Part shown: piece after piece, positions 33,165 through 44,399 of the stretch
Layout: each line of letters starts with the position of its first letter
Position numbering within the stretch: the stretch's first letter is position 1
Assembly (NCBI GenBank): GCA_958450325.1
Contig: OY288242.1
Location: 25,302,474-25,366,473 of the forward strand
Length of the DNA stretch: 64,000 nucleotides
From: Agrostemma githago
Lineage: Eukaryota > Streptophyta > Magnoliopsida > Caryophyllales > Caryophyllaceae
Direction: 5' to 3'
Notes under the pieces: generated by a model
The model's input: only the letters and a program-made list of their open reading frames with translations
What the model was told of the DNA's origin: nothing
Database searches by the model: none
Made by a program: the position numbers and the translations under genes

Positions 33165-34484
33165 ATGGACATGGCGCGTCCAAGCTACCATCGATCATCA
33201 CGGGACAACTACGGGGCAAATGGCCAAGTCCCAAAATTTCACCAACCATACCAACCTCATCAACAATCTTACGAGCGCCCTCCATATGGTTACCATGAAA
33301 GTTGTCAAGGATCATTACAACATCCTAACAACTACCAAACACCCTCATATAACCCACAACCACAAAATCCCTACTTTGAGACATGTCAAATGTTGGCCCA
33401 AACGCTAAGGAGTCAAGATGAGACAATAATGTTATTGCAAAAGGGTCAACAATTGATGTTGACTCAAATACAAGGGGTTAGGGAGGAGTTCAAGGCCCAA
33501 ATAGCGGTGCAAGATGCTCGAATCGATGCACTCATGGCTCATATCACGATGTTGGCCACTCGAACTCCACAACATGTTGAGGAAGGTTCATTTGGGCAAG
33601 AAGGTCGGGTGCCTCCACTAGAAAGGCAACCCAACCTTGAAGCTACAAATGAAGAAGAGAGGGTCGATCAAGAGACCATTGTTGAGTGTTGCTTGGGAGG
33701 TGAAGATAGGGGAAGAATAGAGGAAGTTGAAGCTTCAAGGGCCAACAATGGGGAGGGGAGTGAACATGATTCTCAAGATAACTCTTGGGGAGCCGATGTA
33801 TTGGCTATCAAATTGGATTTGTTCGATTTTCTTCGTGATGAACCGGATGACAATCCAAAGCCAAGTGAAGACATACCTCCTCTAGGCCATGTAGACAAGG
33901 TGAGTGAAAAGGAGCGCAATACTTGGGAAAAAGAAGTAGATGCCTTGGAACTTGCCTTGTATGGGAAATTGGAGGATCCAAAAGCCTCCAATGAAGAAAA
34001 CTTGATGCCTTCTCCTCCTCTACCGCACACGATGCCTAGTCCCTTGTCTTGTGAGACGGTTGGTGAAGAGGATCCTTGTCGGGCGGTGGAAAAGAGTCCC
34101 ACTCTCGACCCCGTAGAAGAAGCGACACCCCTAGGGTGTGATCTCCCACATCATGACACCGAGCACGACTCTAGATCACTATACCTACCGGAGGGTCATA
34201 AGAGTCGTAGCTATGTTGGTTCCGAAGACCCGGAAGATCACAATAACCCCGAGCATAATGAAGATGATCGTTTTTTCCCTCCAACTTGGAAGCTCTTAGC
34301 AGTGGCTAGGCTCGGCCATGAGAGCTTAAATGAAGATGTTGCTAGGGCATTTGACTTACTCCTTCGAGCTCTTGATGGCTATGGAGGTGTAGTTGGTGAG
34401 AGTACCTTATTGTATATATCTCTTTTTCTTGTTATTTTTGTTTTTGTGTGTGTATATATGTTTGTTTGGTACCTTGATTTCTAG
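33165..34484 (+). CDS. Gag-like protein of the non-autonomous element
   Basis: The 439-codon frame starts at the first ATG, 33165; the frame is open upstream from 33129, but without another ATG. Residues 1-75 are rich in Gln, Tyr, Pro and His. A Gln-rich predicted coiled coil follows at about 85-140. The rest is acidic, and the last ~26 residues are strongly hydrophobic and could span a membrane. The first two parts resemble the C-terminal end of Athila Gag; no zinc knuckle or protease is seen. The lack of stops over 1.3 kb suggests selection or recent activity. The function is unknown; a role in particle assembly or RNA binding is inference. Confidence 0.6.
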   Translation: MDMARPSYHRSSRDNYGANGQVPKFHQPYQPHQQSYERPPYGYHESCQGSLQHPNNYQTPSYNPQPQNPYFETCQMLAQTLRSQDETIMLLQKGQQLMLTQIQGVREEFKAQIAVQDARIDALMAHITMLATRTPQHVEEGSFGQEGRVPPLERQPNLEATNEEERVDQETIVECCLGGEDRGRIEEVEASRANNGEGSEHDSQDNSWGADVLAIKLDLFDFLRDEPDDNPKPSEDIPPLGHVDKVSEKERNTWEKEVDALELALYGKLEDPKASNEENLMPSPPLPHTMPSPLSCETVGEEDPCRAVEKSPTLDPVEEATPLGCDLPHHDTEHDSRSLYLPEGHKSRSYVGSEDPEDHNNPEHNEDDRFFPPTWKLLAVARLGHESLNEDVARAFDLLLRALDGYGGVVGESTLLYISLFLVIFVFVCVYMFVWYLDF

Positions 34485-34699
34485 AATGGTTAGTTTTGTG
34501 GAATTCTTGTTATTTGGATTGTTGATGAGCGTTGTGAGGGAGGGAATTTGATGTTGTATTTGAGCTCGTTGTGATAGGTGTGAAGTGAAGATGATTCCTA
34601 GAGAAGAATGGTTAATGATAGAGCTTGGGTCGCGAGTATGGATGTCGGTTTTTGAAGCTTCGGTGAAGCTTTTGGGGTTTTGGAGGTCAAGAAGACCCA

Positions 34700-34860
34700 T
34701 CCCGGGCGGGAAGGGAGCTTCCCGACCGGGAAGGTTATGCCATCCCGACCGGGAAGGAGCCGTCCCGATCGGGATGGAGGTGCAAAAATTGGAGCTTACT
34801 GGAGTGTCGTCCCGACCGGGAAGGTGGCTTCCCGACCGGGACCATCCATCCCGACCGGGA
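34700..34860 (+). repeat. Internal palindrome array of the Athila-like element
   Basis: TCCCG-NN-CGGGA at 34700, 34720, 34743, 34763, 34810, 34830 and 34849, with centres GG, AC, AC, AT, AC, AC and AC. Spacing is mostly 19-23 bp with one gap of 47. Confidence 0.95.
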
Positions 34861-37383
34861 TGGTCCCCTTTCTCCTCTTTTGGCCTCTTTTGCCCACCCA
34901 ACCATTGTATGCCCCCACCCAACCTCCCTACCCATCCTTGCTCATGTCATATGACCATTACACTCCATTTACATACCCTCACCTCATTTCTCTTCCCTTT
35001 ACACCGAATTTCACATTGAATTTCCACCCCCTCACACCATTACTACCTCACCATGCGGTTTGATCGAGAATGAAGAGGAATAGCAATAACGAAGACAAGT
35101 TTTGTGCCTATATTGATCTATGAGACGATGGAGCGAGTGAGTTGCAAACCTATTGGTACGGCAACTATCCTTTCTTTCCCGTCTTTTATAGCTTGTTTTC
35201 TTTTGTGTTTATTCCCTTCCCCTTGAGTCATGGTACCTTAGCGGCCTTCGAGGCCTTGGTAGTGGTTGCTCCCGACTCCCGATGATGTGACTACATCGAG
35301 AGTCATTTTCAAAATCCAAATTTTACAAGTTTTTTTCACCTTTTTTTTGTCGGATTTAGTCGGATTTAGGCGGAATCCGTGCTAGGTGACTTGATTACAC
35401 CTAGCCCCCCCCTCCCATTTCCTTTTATTTCCTTCTTTTTATTTTTTCTTCCCCCTTCCATATCTTTTCTTGTCTCGGCCCATGGTGACTTGACTACACC
35501 CCGGCCGGACACCTTCTACCATTTTCTTCACCCTTATTTTTGATTTTTAGCTTTATTTTCGTAGTTTATTTTCTTTTTCTTTTGTGCTCCATGCACTACG
35601 GTCGAGCATGAGGACATGGCTCGACTTAAGTGTGGGGGAGCGATATTCTAGCGTAGTTAGTTTTATTTTCTTAGTTTTTGGAAAAAATCTTTAAAAACCC
35701 TAAAAATTTGAAAATTTTTCACAAAAATCGAAAAGATTTTTCTTTTGTGTGTTTTCCTCTTGTGTCATTGTGTTGTATATTTGTTTTGTTGTGCGTGTTT
35801 TGCCCCCCTCTTTTCCTTATAGGTTGCCTAATCGCCATTAGCTTTGGTGAGCTTTCAAGACTTCCGGTAACATCTCTTCATCCCTTATTCCCTCTTTGCT
35901 TCTTGTGAGTTTGGAGGAGTTTTGTGATGATGTGTGCTCGGGAGGAGCTTTGTAAAGATTGTGGTGGATTTGGAGACTTGTTTGAAGATAGGGGTGGTGT
36001 TTGTGTTTTTATTTGTGTTCGTTTTGTGTTGTTCTTGTTTTGTTGCTCTTGTTTCTCTTTCTTTTGTTTTTGTCGAGTCTTTGTTTTGTGTTTTGTTGTG
36101 TGTCTTGTGTGTAAATGGTTTTCGAAAACCCGGTTTAGAGGCTAGTGTGTAAGTGCATATTTTCCCTTTCTAGTAGTATAAATCGAGTCTTGGACTTTAG
36201 CCTAGTAGAATGACCCTAAATCAATGAATTCGTTGGTCTTTTACCTTGAGTCCACCTAGCTTACTAGGGATTTACTACGGGATTTGCATTTTGACCATTT
36301 TGACCACCCACGGTGTGAAAAGGCCTTGGTTACCGAGTCTCGTCCCTTAGGTGACCGTGTCTAGGATCGTTTGATTAGTCCAAGTTTTCTCCCCTTTTTG
36401 TGGGTTTGAAGGGAAATCGCGACCCCCGACTCACCCATTACCTACCTCCCACTCATTTTCACACAATAAATTGCAACTTGTTGATTCCTCTCTTTCTTGT
36501 CATACAATGAAATGCCAAAAAGCCAAATCTTGCCAAAAGGGGCAAAGAAAAGAAAAGAAAGAAAAAAATGAAAGAAAGAAAAGAAAGAAGAAAAAGAAAA
36601 TGCACAAAAGCCAAAAAGAAAATAGAAAAGATGAAAAAGAATGGCATGGCAAAACAAGGCAAAAATGCAAAAGAAAAGAGAAAACGCCAAAAGAAAACCG
36701 TCACACAAAAATAACCCCTACCTCTCAAAATAAGCCTTTTTCCGACTTTTGCCGTGAAGAGCCTACCAAAGGACCGAGTCCCGAGGAAGGATGATAGCGG
36801 CATTAGTCGGTCTTCCCTCATTTTGCATATTTTCCACCTTTTTACTTGGACTAGTTAGGCGGTTTCGGACATGGGACGACCCTCTTGGCTCTTTGCTAAA
36901 GGGGGCGGGGCCTCACTTACCTACAGTGTCGACTAACACCGTGGTTCTTCACTTCCCACTCCGCCGATCGTCCCGTAGTACGTTCTTAGAAGGTTAGGAG
37001 GAACCGAGGTAAGTTACCAACGTTTTTATTGCTTTGTCGTCATACTATTAGGGTTTAGTCCATCTTGGTTTGTATTGCTAGCTTGGGAACGTTGTCACTT
37101 GCCTTGAGTCCTAAACCGGTGCTTCTTTCACCGCTTGTTTGAGGGAAGCGGTATTTCTTTTCTTTTGGGTGCAACCTTTTGAGTGTTCGTTTGTGTGCTT
37201 GTTTGTTTTTTGTGTCTTGTGTCCGGTTGCATCCGCAGTTTTGTCGCAAGACCCGACTTGCCTTACGGAGTGCACTTTTCCTCTAAGTGCACTCGCGTGA
37301 GTTGAAAGGGCGTAGGGTGCGCTAATACCCATTCGGCTAGTATAGTAGTTAGTATGTGCTTACTCGAGGGCGAGTAAGGGTTA
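34861..37383. other. Non-coding 3' half of the Athila-like element
   Basis: Pol is absent. The region holds an internal polypurine-tract-like AGTGTGGGGGAG (about 35629-35640), T-rich stretches, and an A/G-dominated tract at about 36538-36700. Several open frames on both strands here follow the base bias and show no domain. Confidence 0.6.
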
Positions 37384-37396
37384 AGTGTGGGGGAGT
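37384..37396 (+). promoter_or_regulatory. Polypurine tract of the Athila-like element
   Basis: AGTGTGGGGGAGT directly precedes the 3' LTR. An almost identical copy lies 1.75 kb upstream at about 35629. Confidence 0.75.
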
Positions 37397-39032
37397 TGAT
37401 AAGTGTGGTTTGTAGTGCCTATTTTGTAGTGTTTTGGTCTCATTTTCCTTGTGGAATCGCTCCTTGGGAGCGATTTATGGGCTTCTTATGCTTCCTTTAG
37501 TTCGTTTCAGGTTCCCGAGACCGATTTGGAAGAGTTGGAGCGATTCCGACTCGATACATACACATTTTGGAGCCAACGAGATAAAGGAATAACGATGACT
37601 CGATGCTTCGGAATCGACCCCGAGACCTTGGGACCCAATCCCGATTCCCGAGACCCGATCTCGAGACCCGATCCCGAGTCCCGAGAATCGATGAGAAGTT
37701 CATATGAAGCAAGGAGGAGCCAAAAGGGTCATATTGGAGGCCTACAAGACCCATCCCCGACGGGTATGCACCTCATCCCGTCGGGGATGAAGTGCGAGTT
37801 TGAGGGAGCTACTGCAAGGCCGTCCCGGTCGGGACCAACCCGTCCCGGTCGGGATGGTGGGTCCGTCCCGGTCGGGATGACCCGTCCCGGTCGGGACCAA
37901 GTGATGTTGCCCGCATTTCACTTTCTTTCTTCTCCCTTCCATTTGTAACCCTATAAATACCCCTCCTCTTGTAATCTTATGGGATGTTAGACATTACCCA
38001 TAAACCCTAGCCTAGTTTTAGCATAGATTAGATTAGATTAGTGTAGATTAGTCTTTAGTTTATCGTTAATCTTAGTAATTAGTCTTGTATTAAGGGAATT
38101 CTTCAAGATCTCCATTCAAGCTTGACAACCTTGGATGTTTGTTTTGGGTTCTTCCATTTATGCAAGTTTCCTTCTTCTTTTCATCTTCTAGTATGGTATA
38201 ATCTTCTCCTTTTACTCTTAATCCTTTATTGTTCATCAAGTTTGAATCTTTAGTTCTTGTTTATTGTTTTGTTCATCATATTTGGTAGTTTCATTATGTA
38301 TGTTTTGTTGTTTGTGTTGATTCATCTTGTTAGTGTTAGTTTTAGTTTAGATATGTTAGAGTAGTGTTCTTGCTAGGGTTAGTAGGGTGATTAGGGTGTT
38401 AATTGGATGATTAAGGGTTTGTTGGAGATGTGGGTGGAAGATTTGGGTTTCCTCTTGGTTGATGCATATGACATGTTTGATGAATTGCTTGAATGACTAA
38501 GTAAGTTAGATTGCTTGTTTTTCTTGCCTTTCCCTTGTGGGTGTTAGTTTGTTATGGGTTCGGTTCCCTCATTAAGTTGCGAGAGCCCGGTGAGGACGAC
38601 CCCTAGGTTAGTCTAAGTTGCGACCACCCGGATGCGATCTAGGCCATAACACGCTAGAACCCCGTTTGTCATGTGTGTCGCCAAAATGGGTTCCATGAGG
38701 AACCTCTAGGTCGGTTTAAGTTGCGACCGCCCGGACCGACCTAGATTACCCTACTACCTCCTTCACTCTAGCTCTCCCTTGACCATTTCGTTACCCCTTT
38801 GACCCCGACCTAATCCTAGCCCGTTTCCTTGTTTGTTTTCTTGCTTTAGATCTAGCTTAGTCCTAGTCTCCCCCTCCTTAGATTAGCTCGTCTCGAACCT
38901 AGTCCTAGACCGTAGCATACCTTAGTCCCACCTCCCGTCCCTGTGGATTCGACCCGACTTACCCTAGCTACCCTAGTTAGGTTTTGCCGGTTTTATTTGA
39001 CGGTTGGGATCCACGACAAATCCCTCCCATCA
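37397..39032 (+). repeat. 3' LTR of the Athila-like element
   Basis: It matches 31297-32958 except for a few substitutions, one fewer palindrome unit and a short deletion in the GACCCGA repeat. Confidence 0.95.
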
Positions 39033-39705
39033 ATTATTCGTTAGAGTAACATACTTAATGAGTTACAGTAACACAGATTATGGGTAACAAGTGTGAAACA
39101 TTGGAATTGTAGATTTAGTTGGAATCATGTACCACTTTTTGTTTTGGAGTATCTTAATAAAAACAAACATTATTCTTTTTGTTAATTGGAACTCCTGTTT
39201 TTGCAAGAGACTACTATGCAACGTAACAGTTCTTATGAGTTAAAGTAACACAGTTCATGAATTAAAGTAACACATTGTATGAGTTAGAGTAATAGTTTTT
39301 GCAAGAGACTATGCAACGTAACATATTTTATGAGTTAAAGTAACACAGTTCATGAATTAGAGTAACACATCGTATGAGCTACAGTAACATAGTTTATGGA
39401 TTATGGCAATAACATAGTAACATACGTACAATGGCAGTAGGGAACGGATGATTTTTTGCTGAAGATGAAAAAAAACTTAATTTTAAATAAACTTGTTGTT
39501 TGAGAGAAAGAGACAATTAAAAATTTGATAGGAGAGAGAATTTGTACTGAGATAATTAAGGAAGAGAGAGAAAGAAAATATATTTTGATAGATATTATAG
39601 TTATTTCCTTAATTATGAGATCAAATCTTGTCCCATTAATCTAACATTGAATCAAGGGCTAATATGGGGACTCAAGAACTCAAAATATATAAGTGGACTC
39701 ACCTA

Positions 39706-40016
39706 ATATATATATATATATTAACAAAACTTAACCAAAAGAAAATTGAAGTCATAAGAAAAATTTAGTACCAACCCAAACAGTGTGTACGGAGAACCAT
39801 AAGAATACGATCAAAGCCATAAGAGGAGTAGAGATAGAAGTAGAAATACCGGTATAATGAAGAAAGACAAAATAAAAGAAACATAAGTAAGCCTTAACCA
39901 TAATCCTCAATCACGAATTCAAACAAAATTAGTAATGGAAAATAATAGGAAAAAACTAACACAAGTAAAATATACTCATTCCGTCTCAGTCGTTATTTAT
40001 CTACCTTTCATATCTA
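39706..40016. other. TA run and AT-rich flank
   Basis: It starts with (TA)n. TACTCATTCCGTCTCAGTCG near 39971 resembles a lone Stowaway end. No gene is seen. Confidence 0.4.
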
Positions 40017-41148
40017 TCTATATACTCTACTAAAACTCAAACTGTCAACCAAACCCTCCATTACAATTAAGAATGTTATTAAAATAAAATAAAATAACGG
40101 GATTGTCCATTAATTAAGATTGTTATTATTTCGATCTGTCTAATTACCGTATGAAATTGGAATTAATTGTTGGCCACATAAATATAGATCAGCCGCACCA
40201 CCTTAAAGTCTAATTTCTTGCTTGATTTTGTACAAGTCGTAACCCGTGACCTTATTTTGCATTAGAATTTTGCATGTTAGTCATGTAATCATAGGTATGA
40301 TTTTGTACTAAGCAAATAGAATAAACATGATTAATGAATTAAGATCATGAACAATTTGATATTGATTTTATGTATGAAATTTTCCATGTAATTTTCCATA
40401 ACATATTCACATGAGAGAGTTGATGAATTATCGTACTACCTTCATAATGCATACATATGTCGCTTACGTATTCAATTAATCCATTATGTATACATGTTGC
40501 TTAATTTATTTATTTTTTGCACTAATTATGTATTGGATAAAATTTTGAGTTTTTCGTAATTATAATAATTTGAACTTAGTTAACGAGCATGATATTGATG
40601 AATTGTTGTCAATTTACGGTTATCTTTGTCATTATTATTGTTGTTATGATGTACGGAAACTTTGATGAACATGATATTATGATTTCTTCTATTATTTGAT
40701 GAGTAATCTCATGGCAATATGATTATGATATACTCCGTTGATGACATGATTTACTGAAATACGTTTTGACCGTATTGTTTATGCTCATTTGATATAATTA
40801 TTCGTTTGACAAATAATGATTTATGATAAAATATAATTTCATATTCCGGTTTTAGATGATGTTAATATGAAATTCTTATGGTTAAATTTCACCGCAGTGA
40901 ATTTACAGCTTAAGCTTTATTTTTTGACATACTACTGTCATTATATCGTTCACATATAAAAATATATATTTACCCACAGGTAGATTATATTGTCATGTGT
41001 AACATTCTATTTAAATATTTTAGTGACTACCCACAGGAGCACTATTATTAAAGATGTGTTGTTTCACATATTGAAGCCTTATTATTTATGTTGTCTTATT
41101 TTATCACAACTAAAATTTACCTAATCAAGTTCAATCTTATGGTATAAC
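40017..41148. other. AT-rich sequence, no gene
   Basis: No domain is recognised. ACCCACAGG motifs near 40973 and 41031 recur at 44935 beyond the inserted chromovirus, suggesting old copia-type sequence. Confidence 0.35.
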
Positions 41149-41845
41149 TGATCCGAATCAAGAAGCTACTAAAGAGTTCAATGAAGTCAACTTAGCTCCT
41201 AATGGTCTTAGTTCAGCCACACTAGCACCTCATACCAGCTTAGTAGTAATCCTACTACAATTGGTGAGCTAGCTCGTGTGTGGGCTGATTAAAGGAGCAA
41301 TTAGTCAAGGTAATTTGTTTTTATCTCCTAGTTTATATAGCTTTGTTATTAGCTCCTAGTTTACATAGCTTTGTTATTAGCTCCTAGTTTACATAGCTTT
41401 GTTATTAGCTCCTAGTCTACATAGCTTTGTTGTTAGCTCCATGTTCACATAGATGTAAGCTTTGTTATTGTCACCCTAACCAGCCGGTTTAAGGGTCATG
41501 TTGTAGGCTATAAATAGCCATCTATTTGAATGAATAAAGCATCCAATTTGCATATCAAAAACCTGAGTAAAGCTAAGCTTTCTTTTATGTCCTTGTTGTT
41601 TACAAAACAAAGTCTAGAGTAAGTCGCGTTACAAGCTCTAAACTCGCTATTTCAATCGAGTGTTTGATCTAGCAACCGCTTTGTTGAAGTATAGGTCTAC
41701 TTCACCTAGCATACTATCCTTGGTTACGGTTCATTCATCCCTGAAACTATCCTTTCATTCTGTTTTGGTTACTTGTTTACGTTCCATTTCAGAATAATAA
41801 TATCCTTCACGTTTGTTGTTTCAAAGTTCATATTAACTCACATCA
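41149..41845 (+). repeat. 5' LTR of the deleted chromovirus (shortened)
   Basis: It matches the 3' LTR but lacks about 153 bp between AATTTG and TTTTATCTCC (near 41316). The break has TTTG microhomology. A TATA box lies at 41508-41516 inside the palindrome GGCTAT-AA-ATAGCC. Confidence 0.9.
41327..41438 (+). repeat. 28-bp tandem repeat in the LTR, four units
   Basis: CCTAGTTTACATAGCTTTG and the following nine bases recur four times. The 3' LTR has the same array at about 43876-43987. Confidence 0.9.
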
Positions 41846-41849
41846 TTAG

Positions 41850-41861
41850 TGGTATCAGAGC
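41850..41861 (+). other. Primer binding site, initiator-Met type
   Basis: TGGTATCAGAGC, four bases after the LTR end. Confidence 0.85.
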
Positions 41862-41884
41862 TTTGGTCATCCTTTAGACGTAAA

Positions 41885-43668
41885 ATGGCAGGAGTATTGA
41901 GCTTTGAAGACTCTAGTTTCTTGGAAAACCTAAGGAGAGAACCGGTGGACAAAGTAACGAGCTTTCTAAGTCCAATGGTGTAACTGGTCCTGAAGTCTAC
42001 TTGGGAGAAAAGAAGGAAGAAGGAAAGGACTATGAACTCCCAACGTATGGTAATGTTTTAGTACTACGTACACTTCATGATAAACCCATCCCACACAACA
42101 CCGAACAAAGAGATCAACTCTTTCACACTAAGTGTCTAGTTAATAGCAAATGGTGTAGTTTGATCATTGATGGAGGTAGTTGTACGAATGTTGCCGCTAC
42201 TGAAATGGTAACTAAGTTAGGCCTAACCACTACTAATCACCCTAAACCGTATGCATTACATTGGTTAGATGACGAAAACAAAATAAGGGTCACAAAACAA
42301 GTGAGAGTAGGTTTAACCATGGGGTCTTATGTCGATGAAGTTCTTTGTGATGTTATTCCTATGGATGCTTGTCATATACTTTTGAGACGTCCTTGGCAGT
42401 TCGATAGGGATGTAGTACACCATGGGAGGAAAAATGAATACGAGTTAAGGGATAAGGGAAAGAAAATCGTTTTAAAACCTATGACTCCCCAAGCTGTTAG
42501 AGCTATGACAGCCAACAAAACAAAGAAGCCTAACCTTACCATATTTGCTAGTGAGAGTGAGGTAGAACAGGCTTTACAAGGGGGGGAACGTGTCTTTGAC
42601 ATGGGTACTATAGAGGAACCATTTAGGATTGATAATGGGTTTGGAAGGAAACAATTCAAGGAGTTGCCAAACGAACTGGGTTTGGTCATTCCTAATGAAT
42701 TACCAGCTGGTTTGACACCTAGGGAAGATCATGAAGTCTTAAGGTATGAAGATGTTAAGAACAATGTCGTGGCTAATGCTCTATCTTGTCACTACACACA
42801 CTCATCCACTTTAGATGCAAGCACGCTTGGATTTGAGACTTTGAAGGACTCCATGGATGCTGATGTACTCACCGAGTGCAAGGCTGGTGTTCTTGGTACT
42901 TTTGTTGAGTTTGTTTTGCAGGTAGACCTTCCTTTTACAGGAAACCTTCTTTGTGTCCCAAGGCATCCTATTTCAGAGTGTATAACTAGAGAAACTCATG
43001 GAGAAAGACCAGTTGAACCTTTTGACATGACCAAGACCTTAGAGGTGATAAAAGAACACTTCTTTTTGCTAAAGATACAAGGGACTAATCAGAACATTGG
43101 GAGCAAATGCTTAACAAAGCCGTTCTCAAGGAGTCCTTTCAAAACAAGGGAGTACTTACCATTTTTCGAAATGACTCATTTCGGTGTTTGTTACCCAACG
43201 GATGAGGCTAGCAAAGGGCCTGACTTGTACTTTAGAGAAGTGATTCGGAAAAGGATCAAGGAAGTTTACAAAAGAAGGTCTAACAAAAACAGGAAACCGA
43301 GACTCTTCCAAGAGGGTGACTTGGTTTTGGTTCACTTGAGAAAGGAGAGGTTTTCAAGCAAAAGGAAGAACAAGTGGAAGCCACAAACAGAAGTTCCATA
43401 CAAGGGAAACAACAATGCTTGCAAGGTGGAGTTGCCGGATGATTATGGAGTTCATGCCACGTTCAAAGTGGGAGTTCTTGCCCCTTATCTTGATGAAGAT
43501 GGCCTTTCAGAATTGAGGACAATTCCTTTTCAAGGGGGAGGAGATGATCCGAATCAAGAAGCTACTAAAGAGTTCAATGAAGTCAACTTAGCTTCTAATG
43601 GTCTTAGTTCAGCCACACTAGCACCTCCTACCAGCTTAGTAGTAATCCTACTACAATTGGTGCGCTAG
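41885..43668 (+). pseudogene. Fused remnant of gag-pol: protease, RNase H scrap, integrase C terminus
   Basis: A short gag start (ATG 41885, ~33 codons) ends at a stop. From 42001 a 555-codon frame is open without a good start codon; the first in-frame ATG is ~69 codons in. It holds a retropepsin (Asp-Gly-Gly-Ser near 42172) with its C-terminal loop. It then passes directly to a Val-Ala-Asn-Ala-Leu-Ser motif (normally Val-Ala-Asp-Ala-Leu-Ser, the end of RNase H), near 42768. From about 43200 it has the integrase C-terminal region with Gly-Asp-Leu-Val-Leu-Val. RT, the RNase H core and the integrase core are missing. The frame survives these deletions and runs 124 nt into the 3' LTR, which suggests either recent origin or use of a shortened product. 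Activity is not expected beyond possible protease. Confidence 0.75.
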
Positions 43669-44394
43669 CTCGTGTGTGGGCTGATTAAAGGAGCAATTAG
43701 TCAAGGTAATTTGAAGGCATTAACTTGGGTTCACACTCATTCAAGCATGGGGAGTGTACTGAAGTTATGAGGCTGATTATGGGCTGATTATGTTCTCATA
43801 GTTAGCTTTGTTTTTAACTCCATTTTCACACCCTAACCTCGGCTGAATGCTCTTTGTTAAGCTTTGTTTTTATCTCCTAGTTTACATAGCTTTGTTATTA
43901 GCTCCTAGTTTACATAGCTTTGTTATTAGCTCCTAGTTTACATAGCTTTGTTATTAGCTCCTAGTCTACATAGCTTTGTTGTTAGCTCCATGTTCATATA
44001 GATGTAAGCTTTGTTATTGTCACCCTAACCAGACGGTTTAAGGGTCATGTTGTAGGCTATAAATAGCCATCTATTTGAATGAATAAAGCATCCAATTTGC
44101 ATATCAAAAACCTGAGTAAAGCTAATCTTTCTTTTACGTCCTTGTTGTTTACAAGACAAAGTCTAGAGTAAGTCGCGTTACAAGCTCTAAACTCGTTATT
44201 TCAATCGAGTGTTTGATCTAGCAACCGCTTTGTTGAAGTATAGGTCTACTTCACCTAGCATACTATCCTTGGTTACGGTTCATTCATCCCTAAAACTATC
44301 CTTTCATTCTGTTTTGGTTACTTGTTTACGTTCCATTTCAGAATACTAATATCCTTCACGTTTGTTGTTTCAAAGTTCATATTAACTCACATCA
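43545..44394 (+). repeat. 3' LTR of the deleted chromovirus (full length)
   Basis: 850 bp, with the segment missing from the 5' LTR present at about 43713-43865. TATA box at 44058-44066. Confidence 0.9.
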
Positions 44395-44399
44395 ATAAC

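Larger units (their letters stand above)
31297..39032 (+). mobile_element. Non-autonomous Athila-like LTR element (7.7 kb)
   Basis: LTRs of 1662 bp (5') and 1636 bp (3') bound the interior, with the 5-bp duplication ATTAT (31292-31296, 39033-39037), the primer site TGGCGCCGTTGCCGGGGA typical of Athila, and a polypurine tract before the 3' LTR. The 4.4-kb interior has one gag-like frame and no protease, RT or integrase, so it would need another element's proteins. The LTRs differ at only a few positions besides an extra 20-bp palindrome unit and a short repeat in the 5' LTR. Confidence 0.9.
29719..39705. mobile_element. (TA)n-flanked inverted-repeat DNA element, split by the Athila-like insertion
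   Basis: The left end (29719-29765) and the reverse complement of the right end (about 39655-39705) share ~40 bp of imperfect terminal repeat with GAGTCC, ATAT.TTGAGT and AAGTCC/GAGTCC motifs. Both ends abut long TA runs (29683-29701 and 39705-39721). Inner halves carry the repeated motif GTTACTTTA on the left (30476-30575, 30850-31030) and its complement TAAAGTAAC on the right (39042-39400), so the original ~2.25-kb element was a foldback. It resembles MITE or MULE-type elements that target TA microsatellites. No transposase is seen. The insert 31297-39032 with ATTAT duplications removes any doubt that the halves belong together. Confidence 0.65.
41149..44394 (+). mobile_element. Deleted chromovirus (Reina-like) LTR element, 3.2 kb
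   Basis: The LTRs (697 and 850 bp) start TGATCCGAAT and end CTCACATCA. The duplication ATAAC flanks the element (41144-41148, 44395-44399). The primer site is of initiator-Met type and the polypurine tract is AAGGGGGAGGAGA. The interior keeps only the start of gag, protease, a scrap of RNase H and the integrase C terminus, so it is non-autonomous. Confidence 0.9.

Noticed and set aside
36442..36821. Phe-rich or Lys-rich open frames on both strands near 36500-36800
   Set aside because: Direct product of the A/G-rich tract; low complexity with no domain.
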